Shown piece by piece: positions 48,339 to 56,448 of a stretch of DNA of 64,000 nucleotides. The stretch's first letter is position 1. Each line of letters starts with the position of its first letter. The notes beneath the pieces were generated by a model. The model was not told the DNA's origin. It saw only the letters and a program-made list of their open reading frames with translations, and did no database searches. Both the position numbers and the translations under genes were made by a program. This stretch comes from Myxococcus sp. CA023 (GTDB taxonomy: Bacteria > Myxococcota > Myxococcia > Myxococcales > Myxococcaceae). Where the stretch lies: NCBI RefSeq assembly GCF_010998615.1, contig NZ_JAAEAH010000019.1:1-64000 (forward strand), written 5' to 3'.

Positions 48339-48663
48339 TGCCTCGCACGAACCTCGGTCCAAGACGCGTGCCAGCCTCCTGCCCCGGGAAATGGGAAGCG
48401 GGAGGGGCCGCGGAGGGAAAAGTCGTTCCCTGTTCAGAGCAATGCCTGAAGAAAGCACCGGGTGGGACGCGGGTACGATGCCGGAAAAATTTCCTGAACC
48501 CCATGGGGTCTCCCAGGAGGGCACTTCGTAACCCACTGCTATCCAAGGGCTTTCCCTCCCTCCAGTACGTGGCACACGCGCTGCTAAGGCAACGCCGCCG
48601 GAAGCAACGTCCGGCCGCGGTAGGGCCGGAAGCGCGACACACGCTTTTGAGGGAGAGCTGACG
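48339..48663. promoter_or_regulatory. intergenic region upstream of exoA
   Basis: No gene is seen in this 325-bp divergent region. It holds the sigma-54-like element at 48570-48585 and presumably upstream enhancer sites for an NtrC-type activator. The exoA ribosome binding site (GAGGGAGAG) lies at its end. Confidence 0.6.
48570..48585 (+). promoter_or_regulatory. sigma-54-like -24/-12 promoter of exo operon
   Basis: TGGCACACGCGCTGCT matches the sigma-54 pattern TGGCAC-N5-TTGC closely. GG at 48571-48572 and GC at 48583-48584 are exactly ten bases apart, and only the first T of TTGC is changed. Transcription would start near 48596, giving a leader of about 68 nt. This is a sequence match only; developmental control of exo is established in M. 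xanthus. Confidence 0.65.
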
Positions 48664-49236
48664 ATGGGCAAGACGAGCGCGGGGGTCTGGACGGTGTTGG
48701 GCGTGGTGCTCCTGGGGGGCTGCGCGCACCAGCCGCAGGTGAAGGTGGACAACACGGAGCAGCCCTACCGGATTGGCCGCGAGGACGTGCTGGACGTCGC
48801 GGTGTGGCGTGACGCGGAGCTGTCCCGGACGCTGCCGGTCCGTCCGGATGGCTACATCTCCATGCCCATGGTGGGCGAGGTCCATGCCGCGGGCAAGACG
48901 CCCACGGAGCTGGCCGACTCCCTGAAGGAGGCCTTCCAGCCGTACGTGCAGGAGCCGCGCGTGACGGTGATTGTCCGCGAGGTGAACAGCAGCCGCGTGT
49001 TCGTCACCGGCGAGGTGGCCCACCCGGGCGCCTATCCGCTGCGCGGCCGCGTGTCGCTGCTGCAGGCCATCGCGCTGGCGGGGGGCTTCACGGACTTCGC
49101 CAACTCGGACGGCATCGTGGTCATCCGCACCGACAGCAAGGGCGGCCAGATTCCGGTGCGCTACAGCGACCTCATCTCTCCGGATGGCGGACACGAGGTC
49201 ATGCTCCGGCCGGGTGACACCGTCGTCGTTCCGTGA
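48664..49236 (+). CDS. exoA: ExoA/FdgA, Wza-type polysaccharide export lipoprotein
   Basis: A 190-residue outer-membrane export lipoprotein of the Wza class. It has a signal with lipobox V-L-L-G-G-C (about Cys19), then the poly_export domain (Y-R-I-G-R-E-D-V-L-D-V-A-V-W; V-R-P-D-G-Y-I-S-M-P-M-V-G-E-V; G-K-T-P-T-E-L) and a SLBB domain (V-F-V-T-G-E-V-A-H-P-G-A-Y; L-L-Q-A-I-A-L-A-G-G-F-T; L-R-P-G-D-T-V-V-V-P). It is about half the length of E. coli Wza and has no C-terminal outer-membrane helix, as in the M. xanthus spore-coat exporter FdgA/ExoA. First gene of the nine-gene exo operon. Confidence 0.92.
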   Translation: MGKTSAGVWTVLGVVLLGGCAHQPQVKVDNTEQPYRIGREDVLDVAVWRDAELSRTLPVRPDGYISMPMVGEVHAAGKTPTELADSLKEAFQPYVQEPRVTVIVREVNSSRVFVTGEVAHPGAYPLRGRVSLLQAIALAGGFTDFANSDGIVVIRTDSKGGQIPVRYSDLISPDGGHEVMLRPGDTVVVP

Positions 49237-49301
49237 AGGGTGATGACGCAGTGGGCGTCGTGGACGTGGGTGGGGGTTGGCGTGTGGGACGGAGGGCGAC
49301 G

Positions 49302-50447
49302 GTGAAGGGCAACTGGAAGAAGTGGCTACTCGCGGGCCTCATGTTCGGTGCACCTGCTGCGCAGGCCGCGACGGTATGGGAGCCCAGGCTCCGGCTGACG
49401 GCCGAGGAGCGGTTCGACGACGACCTGCGGCTGGGCGGTGGCGGCACCGGCCAGTTGATGACGAAGGTGACGCCGCGGCTGGGACTGGAGGCGAAGGACG
49501 CGCGGCTCACGCTGGACAGCTTCTACGCGGCCGACCTGCTGATGCGGCATGGCTCGGGCAGGACGACGCTGGACCACCGGGGCGGGCTGGAGGCCCGGCA
49601 CCAGATGACGCGTCGCCTGCGGCTGGACACGGCGATCCAGGTGTTCCGTGTCACGGACCCCAGCTCGCTGCCGCGTGACGGCCTGGCTCGCTCCACGCTG
49701 CCCACGTTCTTCACGCAGGCGACGCTGGGCGTGACGAACCGCGTGGCGGAGCGGCTGGACGTGCGCGCGGGCTACCGCTTCGAGGCGGTGCGCATCATCG
49801 ACGTGGGGCAGCGCGCGGGGTACGCGCACACGCCCTCCATCGAAGGCTGGTACCGCGCCACGCGCCGGCTCAGCCTGGGCTTGGAGTACCGGTACCAGGG
49901 CTTGCTCTATGAGGGGTCGCTGAGCCAGTCGCACGGCGCGGCGCTGGGGTTGCGGTATCGGCTGACGCGGCCTACCACCTTCACCGTCCGAGCGGGCCCC
50001 GTGCGGTACCTGGCGCCGGTGGGCCAGCAGGGTGGTTGGGTTCCGCGAGTGCACGTGGAGCTGCAGCGCGAAGGGGAGATGTTCGACGTGGGCGTGTCGA
50101 CGGGGCACGACCTGGTGGGCGCGAACGGCTTCACCAACGCGCTGTGGGCGGACTACGCGTCGGTGATGTTGGCGCGCCGGTTCACCCAGAAGTTCTCGCT
50201 TTTTGGCGCGGCCAGCTTCTTCCGCAACGGGCAGGCCCCGTCGCTGGATTGGGCCGTGTTCAGAGGAGCGCCGCGGGTGTCGCAGGGCTACGCGGTGAGT
50301 GGTGGTGTGGAGTACCGCATTGACCGGCGCCTGTCGGCGCAGGGGGCGGTGGATCGGATCGCTCAGGTTGGGCTGGCGGATTCGGCGAGCGCGGTGGACC
50401 TGACGCGCAATGTGTTCGCCGTCCGTCTGGTGGTGACGCCTTGGTAG
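49302..50447 (+). CDS. exoB: ExoB, outer-membrane beta-barrel
   Basis: A 381-residue exported protein with a signal peptide (L-L-A-G-L-M-F-G-A-P-A-A-Q-A, cut about residue 22) and alternating amphipathic strands throughout (for example L-R-L-D-T-A-I-Q-V-F-R-V, L-S-L-G-L-E-Y-R-Y-Q-G), ending in V-F-A-V-R-L-V-V-T-P-W, an outer-membrane barrel-like C-terminus. GTG 49302 is chosen because GGAGGGCGAC precedes it; the longer frame from 49233 adds residues before the signal. The position after exoA matches M. xanthus exoB. With the short ExoA it may complete the outer-membrane pore. Confidence 0.88.
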   Translation: MKGNWKKWLLAGLMFGAPAAQAATVWEPRLRLTAEERFDDDLRLGGGGTGQLMTKVTPRLGLEAKDARLTLDSFYAADLLMRHGSGRTTLDHRGGLEARHQMTRRLRLDTAIQVFRVTDPSSLPRDGLARSTLPTFFTQATLGVTNRVAERLDVRAGYRFEAVRIIDVGQRAGYAHTPSIEGWYRATRRLSLGLEYRYQGLLYEGSLSQSHGAALGLRYRLTRPTTFTVRAGPVRYLAPVGQQGGWVPRVHVELQREGEMFDVGVSTGHDLVGANGFTNALWADYASVMLARRFTQKFSLFGAASFFRNGQAPSLDWAVFRGAPRVSQGYAVSGGVEYRIDRRLSAQGAVDRIAQVGLADSASAVDLTRNVFAVRLVVTPW

Positions 50448-50479
50448 CTACAGCGCGTGGGATGGAGGAGGAGCGGAAC

Positions 50480-51889
50480 ATGGAGCGAGGGATGACGGCA
50501 GACCAGCTTCTGGGAGCCCTGTGGCGGCGCAAGGCCCTGGTCGGTGCCATCGCAGCAGTGGTCTTCGTGGTGGGCGCAGCCATCGTGATGACCCGGCCAA
50601 GCATGTATGAGGGTTCAGTGGTGGTCCGCGTGGAGCCGCAGCGGCCGGGTGAGGAGATGGTGCAGCGCACGGTGAGCGAAATCATCGAGCAGCGGCTGCT
50701 CACCGTTCGCCAGGAGCTGCTGGCGCGTCCGGTGCTTCAGAAGGCCATCGAGGAGATGAACCTCTATCCGGACATCGTTTCGAAGAAGGGCATGGAGTCC
50801 GCGGTCACGCAGATGCGCAAGGACCTCACGGTGCGCGTGGAGGGTGAGACGGCCTTCGAGCTCACCTACGCCAACCGCGACCCGCAGGTGGCGGCGCAGG
50901 TGGCCAACCGCCTGCCGACCCTCTTCTCCGATGAGACGCTGAAGATTCGCCAGGCGCAGGCGGCTCGCGCCACCGACCTCTTCAACGAGGAGATGGTTCA
51001 GCTGGGCAAGGCGGTCAGCAACTGGGAGGCGAAGATCTCCCAGTTCAAGGTGGACCACCTGGGCGAGCTGCCCGAGCAGATGGAGATGAACATGCGCGGC
51101 CTGGAGCGCGTGTCGCACCAGCTCCAGACGAAGTCCGAGGAGCTGCGTGTCGCCGAGGGCCGCCGCTCCGACCTGGCCCGCGCTCGCAACGCGGTGGACA
51201 GCGAGGCCGGCCGGCTCGAGGCCGCGGAGAACGGGCTCACCCGCTCCCTGGTCAACGCGCGCACCACCTGGACGGAGGACCACCCGGAGGTGAAGCGCCT
51301 GCAGACGGAGCTCGACGGCATGTCGACTCGCCGCAAGGAGGCCGAAGGGCGGCTGTGGGCCGAGCGCGCCGAGCGCGCCCGCGTGGCCACGCTGATTGGC
51401 AACATCCAGCAGGAGATTCAGGACCTCCAGAAGCAGGCCGAGGCGTACCAGGGCCGGCTGAACAACACCCCGCGCTGGGCGCACGCGCTGGCGGTGATGA
51501 ACCGCGACTACGAAATCGCGCGCACCAAGTACCAGAGCGTGGTGAGCCGCAAGGTGGAGGCGGAGATCGCGCAGGAGCTGGAGGCCAAGAGCGCCAAGAG
51601 CCTGTTCAACGTCATCTCCCCGGCGGGCGTGCCGGCGACCCCGGCCCGGCCGGACCGCATGACGGGCATGCTCATCGTCTTCCTCCTGGCCCTGGGCCTG
51701 GGTGTGCTGACGGGGGCGGTGCTGGAGATGCGTGACGACAGCCTGCGCGATGGCACCGAGGTTCGCCAGCGCCTGACGCTGCCGGTGCTCGCGGTGGTCC
51801 CGCAAATGCAGGGCAAGACGGAGCGGCGGATTCTGATGCCGGCTTCGGGGGCTCGAAACAGCGTGTCTAACCCCACGTCGTTGAACTGA
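50480..51889 (+). CDS. exoC: ExoC, Wzz/Wzc-type chain-length and export protein
   Basis: A 469-residue inner-membrane co-polymerase with two membrane helices (about 18-38, L-V-G-A-I-A-A-V-V-F-V-V-G-A-A-I-V-M, and about 395-415, M-L-I-V-F-L-L-A-L-G-L-G-V-L-T-G-A-V). A large periplasmic Wzz plus coiled-coil region lies between them (V-V-R-V-E-P-Q-R-P-G-E-E-M; long Glu/Arg coils 165-350). It lacks the cytoplasmic kinase domain, which is supplied by ExoD. ATG 50480 is chosen after GGAGGAGGAGCGG; upstream starts overlap exoB. Confidence 0.9.
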   Translation: MERGMTADQLLGALWRRKALVGAIAAVVFVVGAAIVMTRPSMYEGSVVVRVEPQRPGEEMVQRTVSEIIEQRLLTVRQELLARPVLQKAIEEMNLYPDIVSKKGMESAVTQMRKDLTVRVEGETAFELTYANRDPQVAAQVANRLPTLFSDETLKIRQAQAARATDLFNEEMVQLGKAVSNWEAKISQFKVDHLGELPEQMEMNMRGLERVSHQLQTKSEELRVAEGRRSDLARARNAVDSEAGRLEAAENGLTRSLVNARTTWTEDHPEVKRLQTELDGMSTRRKEAEGRLWAERAERARVATLIGNIQQEIQDLQKQAEAYQGRLNNTPRWAHALAVMNRDYEIARTKYQSVVSRKVEAEIAQELEAKSAKSLFNVISPAGVPATPARPDRMTGMLIVFLLALGLGVLTGAVLEMRDDSLRDGTEVRQRLTLPVLAVVPQMQGKTERRILMPASGARNSVSNPTSLN

Positions 51890-51918
51890 GTCTTGCCGGA
51901 AAAGGACGGAGGACAGAC

Positions 51919-52656
51919 ATGGATCAGACGATGGAGCGGGCGGGCAACTTCCTCCCCCGAGTGGATGACAACCCGACGGGCGGCAACGCGGTGGACCGCC
52001 GGGTGGTGACGCTGACGGCGCCGGCATCGGCCGCGGCGGAGCAATACCGGAGTCTTTACTACAGGCTCGAGCGGATGCGGGACCTGCGGCCGATGAAGGT
52101 CGTCGCGCTCACCTCGGCGATGCCCGGGGAAGGCAAGACGGTGACGAGCGTCAACCTGGCGCTCGCCGCGGCCCGGGCGAACCCGGAGCGCCGCATCCTG
52201 CTGGTGGATGCGGACCTGCGCCGGGGCGGTGTGGCGGCCATGCTGGGCATGCGCAACAAGACGGGCCTGGCGGAGCTGCTGGCGGGGGACTGTGAGGTGC
52301 GGGACGTGGTGCGGCGGTTCAACTCCACGCGCCTGGCCCTCATCCCCGCGGGCGTCGCGCCCGAGGACACCGCGCAGGTGCTGGCGAGCGGCCGGATGAA
52401 GCAGTTCCTCAAGGCGGTGCGTGATGGCTTCGACGAGGTCTACGTCGACCTGCCGCCCACGCTGCCCTTCGCGGACGCGGCCATCCTGGGCCATCAGGCG
52501 GACGGCGTGCTGATGGTCATCCGCGCCAACGTGACGTCGGGCAAGGCGGTGCACCAGGCGGTGGAGAGCCTGGGCGGCGCGCCCATCGTCGGGTGCGTGC
52601 TGAATGGCGCGGAGGTCCACTCGGTGCCGTATCTGAAGAACTACGAGAAGAAGTAG
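51919..52656 (+). CDS. exoD: ExoD/BtkA, bacterial tyrosine kinase
   Basis: A 245-residue cytoplasmic BY-kinase domain. Walker A is S-A-M-P-G-E-G-K-T (67-74), Walker A-prime R-I-L-L-V-D-A-D-L-R (92-101) and Walker B E-V-Y-V-D-L-P-P-T. It acts with the separate ExoC membrane part, the split arrangement typical of Gram-positive systems and known for M. xanthus BtkA. The C-terminal tail is short with two Tyr (Y-L-K-N-Y-E-K-K) rather than a long tyrosine cluster. ATG 51919 follows GGACGGAGG. Confidence 0.92.
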   Translation: MDQTMERAGNFLPRVDDNPTGGNAVDRRVVTLTAPASAAAEQYRSLYYRLERMRDLRPMKVVALTSAMPGEGKTVTSVNLALAAARANPERRILLVDADLRRGGVAAMLGMRNKTGLAELLAGDCEVRDVVRRFNSTRLALIPAGVAPEDTAQVLASGRMKQFLKAVRDGFDEVYVDLPPTLPFADAAILGHQADGVLMVIRANVTSGKAVHQAVESLGGAPIVGCVLNGAEVHSVPYLKNYEKK

Positions 52657-52680
52657 CGGCGGGTGGCTTGGGTTCCGCTT

Positions 52681-52706
52681 CCCGCCTCCTGGTGACAGGG
52701 GGCGGG
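52681..52706 (+). promoter_or_regulatory. hairpin in exoD-exoE gap
   Basis: CCCGCCTCCTG (52681-52691) pairs along 11 bp (one G-T pair) with 52696-52706 around GTGA, a GNRA-type tetraloop. It is in the 93-bp gap between exoD and exoE. No T-run follows, so it may stabilise or process the mRNA rather than end it. Confidence 0.55.
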
Positions 52707-52749
52707 CCCGGAGGTGGAAGAGGGTCGGGCGGGTAGGTTGGAGGGGCAC

Positions 52750-54117
52750 GTGCTCCGCGTTTTTCACCATTATTTCTCTGCAAAGAAGCTGACGTTCTTC
52801 CTCGCCGAGAGTTCGGCAATCGCGTTGGCCTGCGTGATGGGCGCGGCGGCCTGCGCGGCACTCTTCGCGCCTGAAGGGACACACACGCCGCTGTCGCAGC
52901 TGTGGCCCACGCTGCTGTGGATGGGCGCGGCGTTCGTCATCACCTTCCAGTTCACGCTGTACCTGTTGGACTTGTACGATCTCCGTGTGGCCGCGGAGGA
53001 CCGGGTGAGGGGATACCGGTTCCTCAAGGCCGCGGGTGTCACGGCAATGGTGGCGGGCGGCGTCATGCTCGTCACCCCGCTGGTGGTGCCGATGCAGCTT
53101 CCGCCGGGCACGCTGCTGGGCGGGGCCATGGGCGCCCTGGCCGGGACGTTGATGGTGCGGGTGTCCATCCGCGCCCTGGTGGGAGCGCCGCACTCGGTCC
53201 TCATCGTCGGCGAAGGGCCCAAGGCTCGCGCGGTGGCCAGCGCGATTGATGCGGGCGGGGAGGGCACCTACCGCATCGTGGGCCTGACGGACCCCCGCAC
53301 CTCGGGCGAGGTGCTGGAGCAGACGGCAGCCCGGCTGAACGCGGCCTATGTGGTGCAGGCCGCGGATGACATGCGCGGGGCCAATTGGGTGGACGGCCTG
53401 CTGCGCTGCCGGCTCCAGGGCCGGCGGGTGTATGAGGCCTCGGGCTTCTGCGAGCGGGTGCTGCGCCGGATTCCGGTGCAGTTCCTGAGGGCGAGCGACT
53501 TCGCCTTCGCGGACGAGCTCACCGTGTCCCCGCTGCGCCGCACGCTGAAGCGGGGCTTCGACATCGCGGTGGCATCCCTCCTGCTAATGCTGTCCGCGCC
53601 CTTCCTGTTGCTGGTCGTGGTGGCCATCAAGCTGGATTCGAAGGGCCCCATCTTCTACCGGCAGGAAAGGACCGGGCTGTTCGGGAGCACGTATCACCTG
53701 TGGAAGTTCCGCAGCATGCGCACGGACGCGGAGAAGGACGGCGCGGTGTGGGCGAAGGCGAACGATGACCGTGTCACGCGGGTGGGCCGCTTCATCCGCC
53801 GCACGCGCATCGACGAGATTCCCCAGGTCTTCAACATCCTGACGGGAGACATGAGTTTCGTGGGGCCCCGCCCCGAGAGGCCAGTGTTCGTCGAGCAGTT
53901 GAAGCAGCAGATTCCGTTCTACGGCCTGCGGGAGGCCGTCAAGCCAGGCCTGACGGGGTGGGCTCAGATTCGCTACCCCTACGGCGCGTCGGTGGAGGAT
54001 GCGAGGAACAAGCTGGAGTTCGACCTGTACTACGTGAAGAACGGTTCGCTGTTCCTGGATGTGGGAATCATCTTCCACACCGTGAGGCATGTGCTTCTCG
54101 GTCGTGGGGCGCGGTAG
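52750..54117 (+). CDS. exoE: ExoE, polyprenyl-phosphate sugar-1-phosphate transferase
   Basis: A 455-residue initiating glycosyltransferase that loads the first sugar phosphate onto the lipid carrier. Four N-terminal membrane helices (about 10-125) lead to a cytosolic CoA-binding-like domain (V-L-I-V-G-E-G-P-K-A-R-A). The catalytic bacterial sugar transferase domain from about 265 starts with K-R-G-F-D-I-A-V-A and a membrane re-entrant helix. It holds G-P-I-F-Y-R-Q-E-R-T-G, F-R-S-M-R-T-D-A-E, R-I-D-E-I-P-Q-V-F-N-I-L, G-D-M-S-F-V-G-P-R-P-E-R and the late G-L-T-G-W-A-Q. GTG 52750 is chosen because GGAGGGGCAC precedes it. Confidence 0.92.
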   Translation: MLRVFHHYFSAKKLTFFLAESSAIALACVMGAAACAALFAPEGTHTPLSQLWPTLLWMGAAFVITFQFTLYLLDLYDLRVAAEDRVRGYRFLKAAGVTAMVAGGVMLVTPLVVPMQLPPGTLLGGAMGALAGTLMVRVSIRALVGAPHSVLIVGEGPKARAVASAIDAGGEGTYRIVGLTDPRTSGEVLEQTAARLNAAYVVQAADDMRGANWVDGLLRCRLQGRRVYEASGFCERVLRRIPVQFLRASDFAFADELTVSPLRRTLKRGFDIAVASLLLMLSAPFLLLVVVAIKLDSKGPIFYRQERTGLFGSTYHLWKFRSMRTDAEKDGAVWAKANDDRVTRVGRFIRRTRIDEIPQVFNILTGDMSFVGPRPERPVFVEQLKQQIPFYGLREAVKPGLTGWAQIRYPYGASVEDARNKLEFDLYYVKNGSLFLDVGIIFHTVRHVLLGRGAR

Positions 54118-54130
54118 GGCATTTCGCTTT

Positions 54131-54182
54131 CCCGGCCTCCGCTGAGGGAGGCCGGGAGGTGGGCCCGCCTGGGGAGGCGGGC
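54131..54182 (+). promoter_or_regulatory. two tandem hairpins in exoE-exoF gap
   Basis: The first is a 10-bp stem, CCCGGCCTCC (54131-54140) with 54147-54156. The second is an 8-bp stem, GCCCGCCT (54163-54170) with 54175-54182. Both are perfect and lie in the 93-bp exoE-exoF gap. They may act as a partial terminator, processing site or stabiliser. Confidence 0.6.
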
Positions 54183-54210
54183 TGGGGCGTTGTGGATGGG
54201 GGTAAGCGTC

Positions 54211-55290
54211 ATGGTGGGAATGGACATGGAAGCGCCGCTGCCCGCGGAGTGGGCGGAGGCCCGTCGCAGGCTGGAGCTGGAGCGCCAGGGCAACGAGGTG
54301 CTTCAGGGGCGGGTGGACCGGCCGACGCGCATCGTCGCCATCGGCGGAGGCACGGGGTTGCCCATGGTGCTGCGCGGCCTGGCCCGGCGCGCGACACCGA
54401 AGGCCCGGGAGCCCGGCATCGACATCACCGCGGTGGTGGCCATGAGCGACGACGGCGGCAGCTCGGGCCGTCTGCGGCGCCAACACGGCGCGCTGCCTCC
54501 GGGCGACATCCGCAACTGCCTGGTGGCGCTGGCGGGTGGAAAGAACGCGCTCAAGGACGTCTTCCAGTTCCGCTTCGGCGGGGCGCGCGGCTTGGCGGGC
54601 CACGCGGTGGGCAACCTGCTCATCGCCGCGCTCGCGGAGCTGAAGGGGGACTTCATGGAAGCGGTGCGCATGTCCGGGGAGCTGCTGGGCGCCCGGGGCC
54701 ACGTGCTGCCGTCCACGCTGGCGTCCGTGCAGTTGGTGGCGCAGATGCATGACGACACGGAGGTGGTGGGGGAGCGCAACATCTGCCGCGCGCACGGCCG
54801 GGTGCGCCGCGTCACGCTGAGTCCTCGCTCGCCGCCGCCCACCGAGGGCCTGCTGGAGGCCATCTACACGGCGGACCTCATCGCCATCGGTCCGGGCTCG
54901 CTGTACTCGAGCGTGCTGCCCAACCTGCTGGTGGACGGCGTGGCCCAGGCGCTCAAGGAGACGCGCGCGCTGAAGGTCATGGTGGCCAACCTGATGACGC
55001 AGCCGGGGGAGACGGATGGCATGTCCTGCCTGGACCACGTGCAGGCCGTCACGGACCACGTGGGGCCGGTGCTGGACGCGGTGCTCGTCAACGGCACGCT
55101 GCCCACGGAAGAGGCGACCCGGCGCTATGCCCGTCGCGGCTCGTTCGTGGTGTCGGCCAACCCGCGGGACTTGATTGGCGCGGGCGTGGTGCCGGTGCAG
55201 GCGGACCTGCTCAAGGCAGGGTCCAGAATCCGACACGACAGCCGCAAGGTCGCCGCCTGCCTGCTGAAGATGGCCCGCAGCGGGTTGTAG
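54211..55290 (+). CDS. exoF: ExoF, YvcK/CofD-family protein
   Basis: A 359-residue protein of the GluCof/YvcK-CofD family. It has the nucleotide-binding start I-V-A-I-G-G-G-T-G-L-P-M-V-L-R-G-L (about 43-60), V-V-A-M-S-D-D-G-G-S-S-G-R-L-R, L-P-P-G-D-I-R-N-C-L and I-A-I-G-P-G-S-L-Y-S-S-V-L-P-N-L. YvcK binds UDP-N-acetylglucosamine and affects cell envelope growth in Firmicutes; CofD makes coenzyme F420. Presence in a polysaccharide operon favours the YvcK side. ATG 54211 follows GGGGGT; ATG 54196 is possible. About 30 extra charged residues precede the domain. Confidence 0.88.
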   Translation: MVGMDMEAPLPAEWAEARRRLELERQGNEVLQGRVDRPTRIVAIGGGTGLPMVLRGLARRATPKAREPGIDITAVVAMSDDGGSSGRLRRQHGALPPGDIRNCLVALAGGKNALKDVFQFRFGGARGLAGHAVGNLLIAALAELKGDFMEAVRMSGELLGARGHVLPSTLASVQLVAQMHDDTEVVGERNICRAHGRVRRVTLSPRSPPPTEGLLEAIYTADLIAIGPGSLYSSVLPNLLVDGVAQALKETRALKVMVANLMTQPGETDGMSCLDHVQAVTDHVGPVLDAVLVNGTLPTEEATRRYARRGSFVVSANPRDLIGAGVVPVQADLLKAGSRIRHDSRKVAACLLKMARSGL

Positions 55291-55329
55291 CCGCGAACCT
55301 CCATCACCACCTTGGGCACCCGACACCTC

Positions 55330-56448
55330 ATGGAAGCAAGAGACCTTTCTGCCTCGCCGCGCGTCACCGAAGTAACGGGACGCGCGGCCTTCATGTCCCT
55401 GGAGTCCGAGTGGAACGCGCTCGTGGAGGCCACCTCCAACGAGCTGTTCTACCGGCATGAGTTCATCCGCATCTGGATGGACAACTTCGTACCCGGTGTG
55501 AATCCGCGCGTGCTGACGCTGCGGGACACGGACGGGCGCCTCGGCGCGGTGCTCCCGCTGCGGGAGGAGCGCACGACGCTGCTGGGTGTACCGGTGCGGC
55601 AGCTGTCCGCGGCGGCCAACGCCCACTCCTGCCGGTTCGACCTGATGGCGAAGGAACCGGAGGTCGCCGCGGCGGCCTTCGTGTCCCACCTGCGCTCGGC
55701 TGGTGGCTGGGATGTGCTGCGGCTCACGGATGTCCCCGACGGTGGGGCCGCCTGGTGGCTGCACGCGGCGGCGCGCGAGTCCGGCCTGCCCGTGGGCGAG
55801 TGGGAGTCCCTGTGCTCCCCGTATGTGCCGCTGCCGGCGACCCGCGATGCCTTTCAGAAGACACTGCAGTCCAAGTTCAAGGCCAACTGCCGTCGTCGCC
55901 GCCGCAAGCTGGAGGAGAAGGGCCAGCTCACCTTCGAGCGGGTGGACAGCGGGCTCGGCCTGGAGGGCACGCTGGAGGAAGGCTTCCTGCTGGAGCAGAG
56001 CGGCTGGAAGGGCGCGCGCGGCACGGCCATGGCGCAGGATGCGCGCACGCGCGGCTTCTACACGGAACTGGCGCGGGACTCCGCCTACCGCCAGCGGCTG
56101 GCGCTGTACTTCCTGAGGCTGGACGGCCGGCCGGTGGCGTTCCACTACGGCCTGGAATACGGCGGGCGCTACTTCCTGCTGAAGCTCGGCTACGACGAAA
56201 GCCTGCGTGAGTGCAGCCCGGGCCAGCTCCTGGTGGATGAGGTCATCGGGGCCTGCATCGACCGGGGCCTGCACGAGTTCGACTTCCTGGGGCCCGACAT
56301 GGTGTGGAAGCGCGACTGGACGAAGGAGGTCCGGCGCCACACCTGGCTCTACGTGTTCAATGACTCCCCCTTCGGCCAGGCGCTGTGTGCGGCCAAGTTC
56401 CGGTGGGGGCCCGCGGTGAAAGAGGTGGTGTCGCGATGGAGACGATGA
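55330..56448 (+). CDS. exoG: ExoG, FemAB/GNAT-like N-acyltransferase
   Basis: A 372-residue protein of the FemAB-like double-GNAT group (BioF2-like acetyltransferase). The N-terminal half has F-Y-R-H-E-F-I-R-I-W-M-D-N-F and L-G-A-V-L-P-L; the second half has K-A-N-C-R-R-R-R-R-K-L-E-E-K-G, G-R-P-V-A-F-H-Y-G-L-E-Y, Y-D-E-S-L-R-E-C-S-P-G-Q-L-L and F-D-F-L-G-P-D-M-V-W-K-R-D-W. The latter matches the ending of the paralogue ExoI (D-F-L-R-G-T-E-x-Y-K-x-D-W). It probably transfers an acyl or aminoacyl group to an amino sugar. The M. xanthus spore coat contains N-acetylgalactosamine, glucose and glycine, which would suit this. The stop lies inside exoH. Confidence 0.87.
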   Translation: MEARDLSASPRVTEVTGRAAFMSLESEWNALVEATSNELFYRHEFIRIWMDNFVPGVNPRVLTLRDTDGRLGAVLPLREERTTLLGVPVRQLSAAANAHSCRFDLMAKEPEVAAAAFVSHLRSAGGWDVLRLTDVPDGGAAWWLHAAARESGLPVGEWESLCSPYVPLPATRDAFQKTLQSKFKANCRRRRRKLEEKGQLTFERVDSGLGLEGTLEEGFLLEQSGWKGARGTAMAQDARTRGFYTELARDSAYRQRLALYFLRLDGRPVAFHYGLEYGGRYFLLKLGYDESLRECSPGQLLVDEVIGACIDRGLHEFDFLGPDMVWKRDWTKEVRRHTWLYVFNDSPFGQALCAAKFRWGPAVKEVVSRWRR

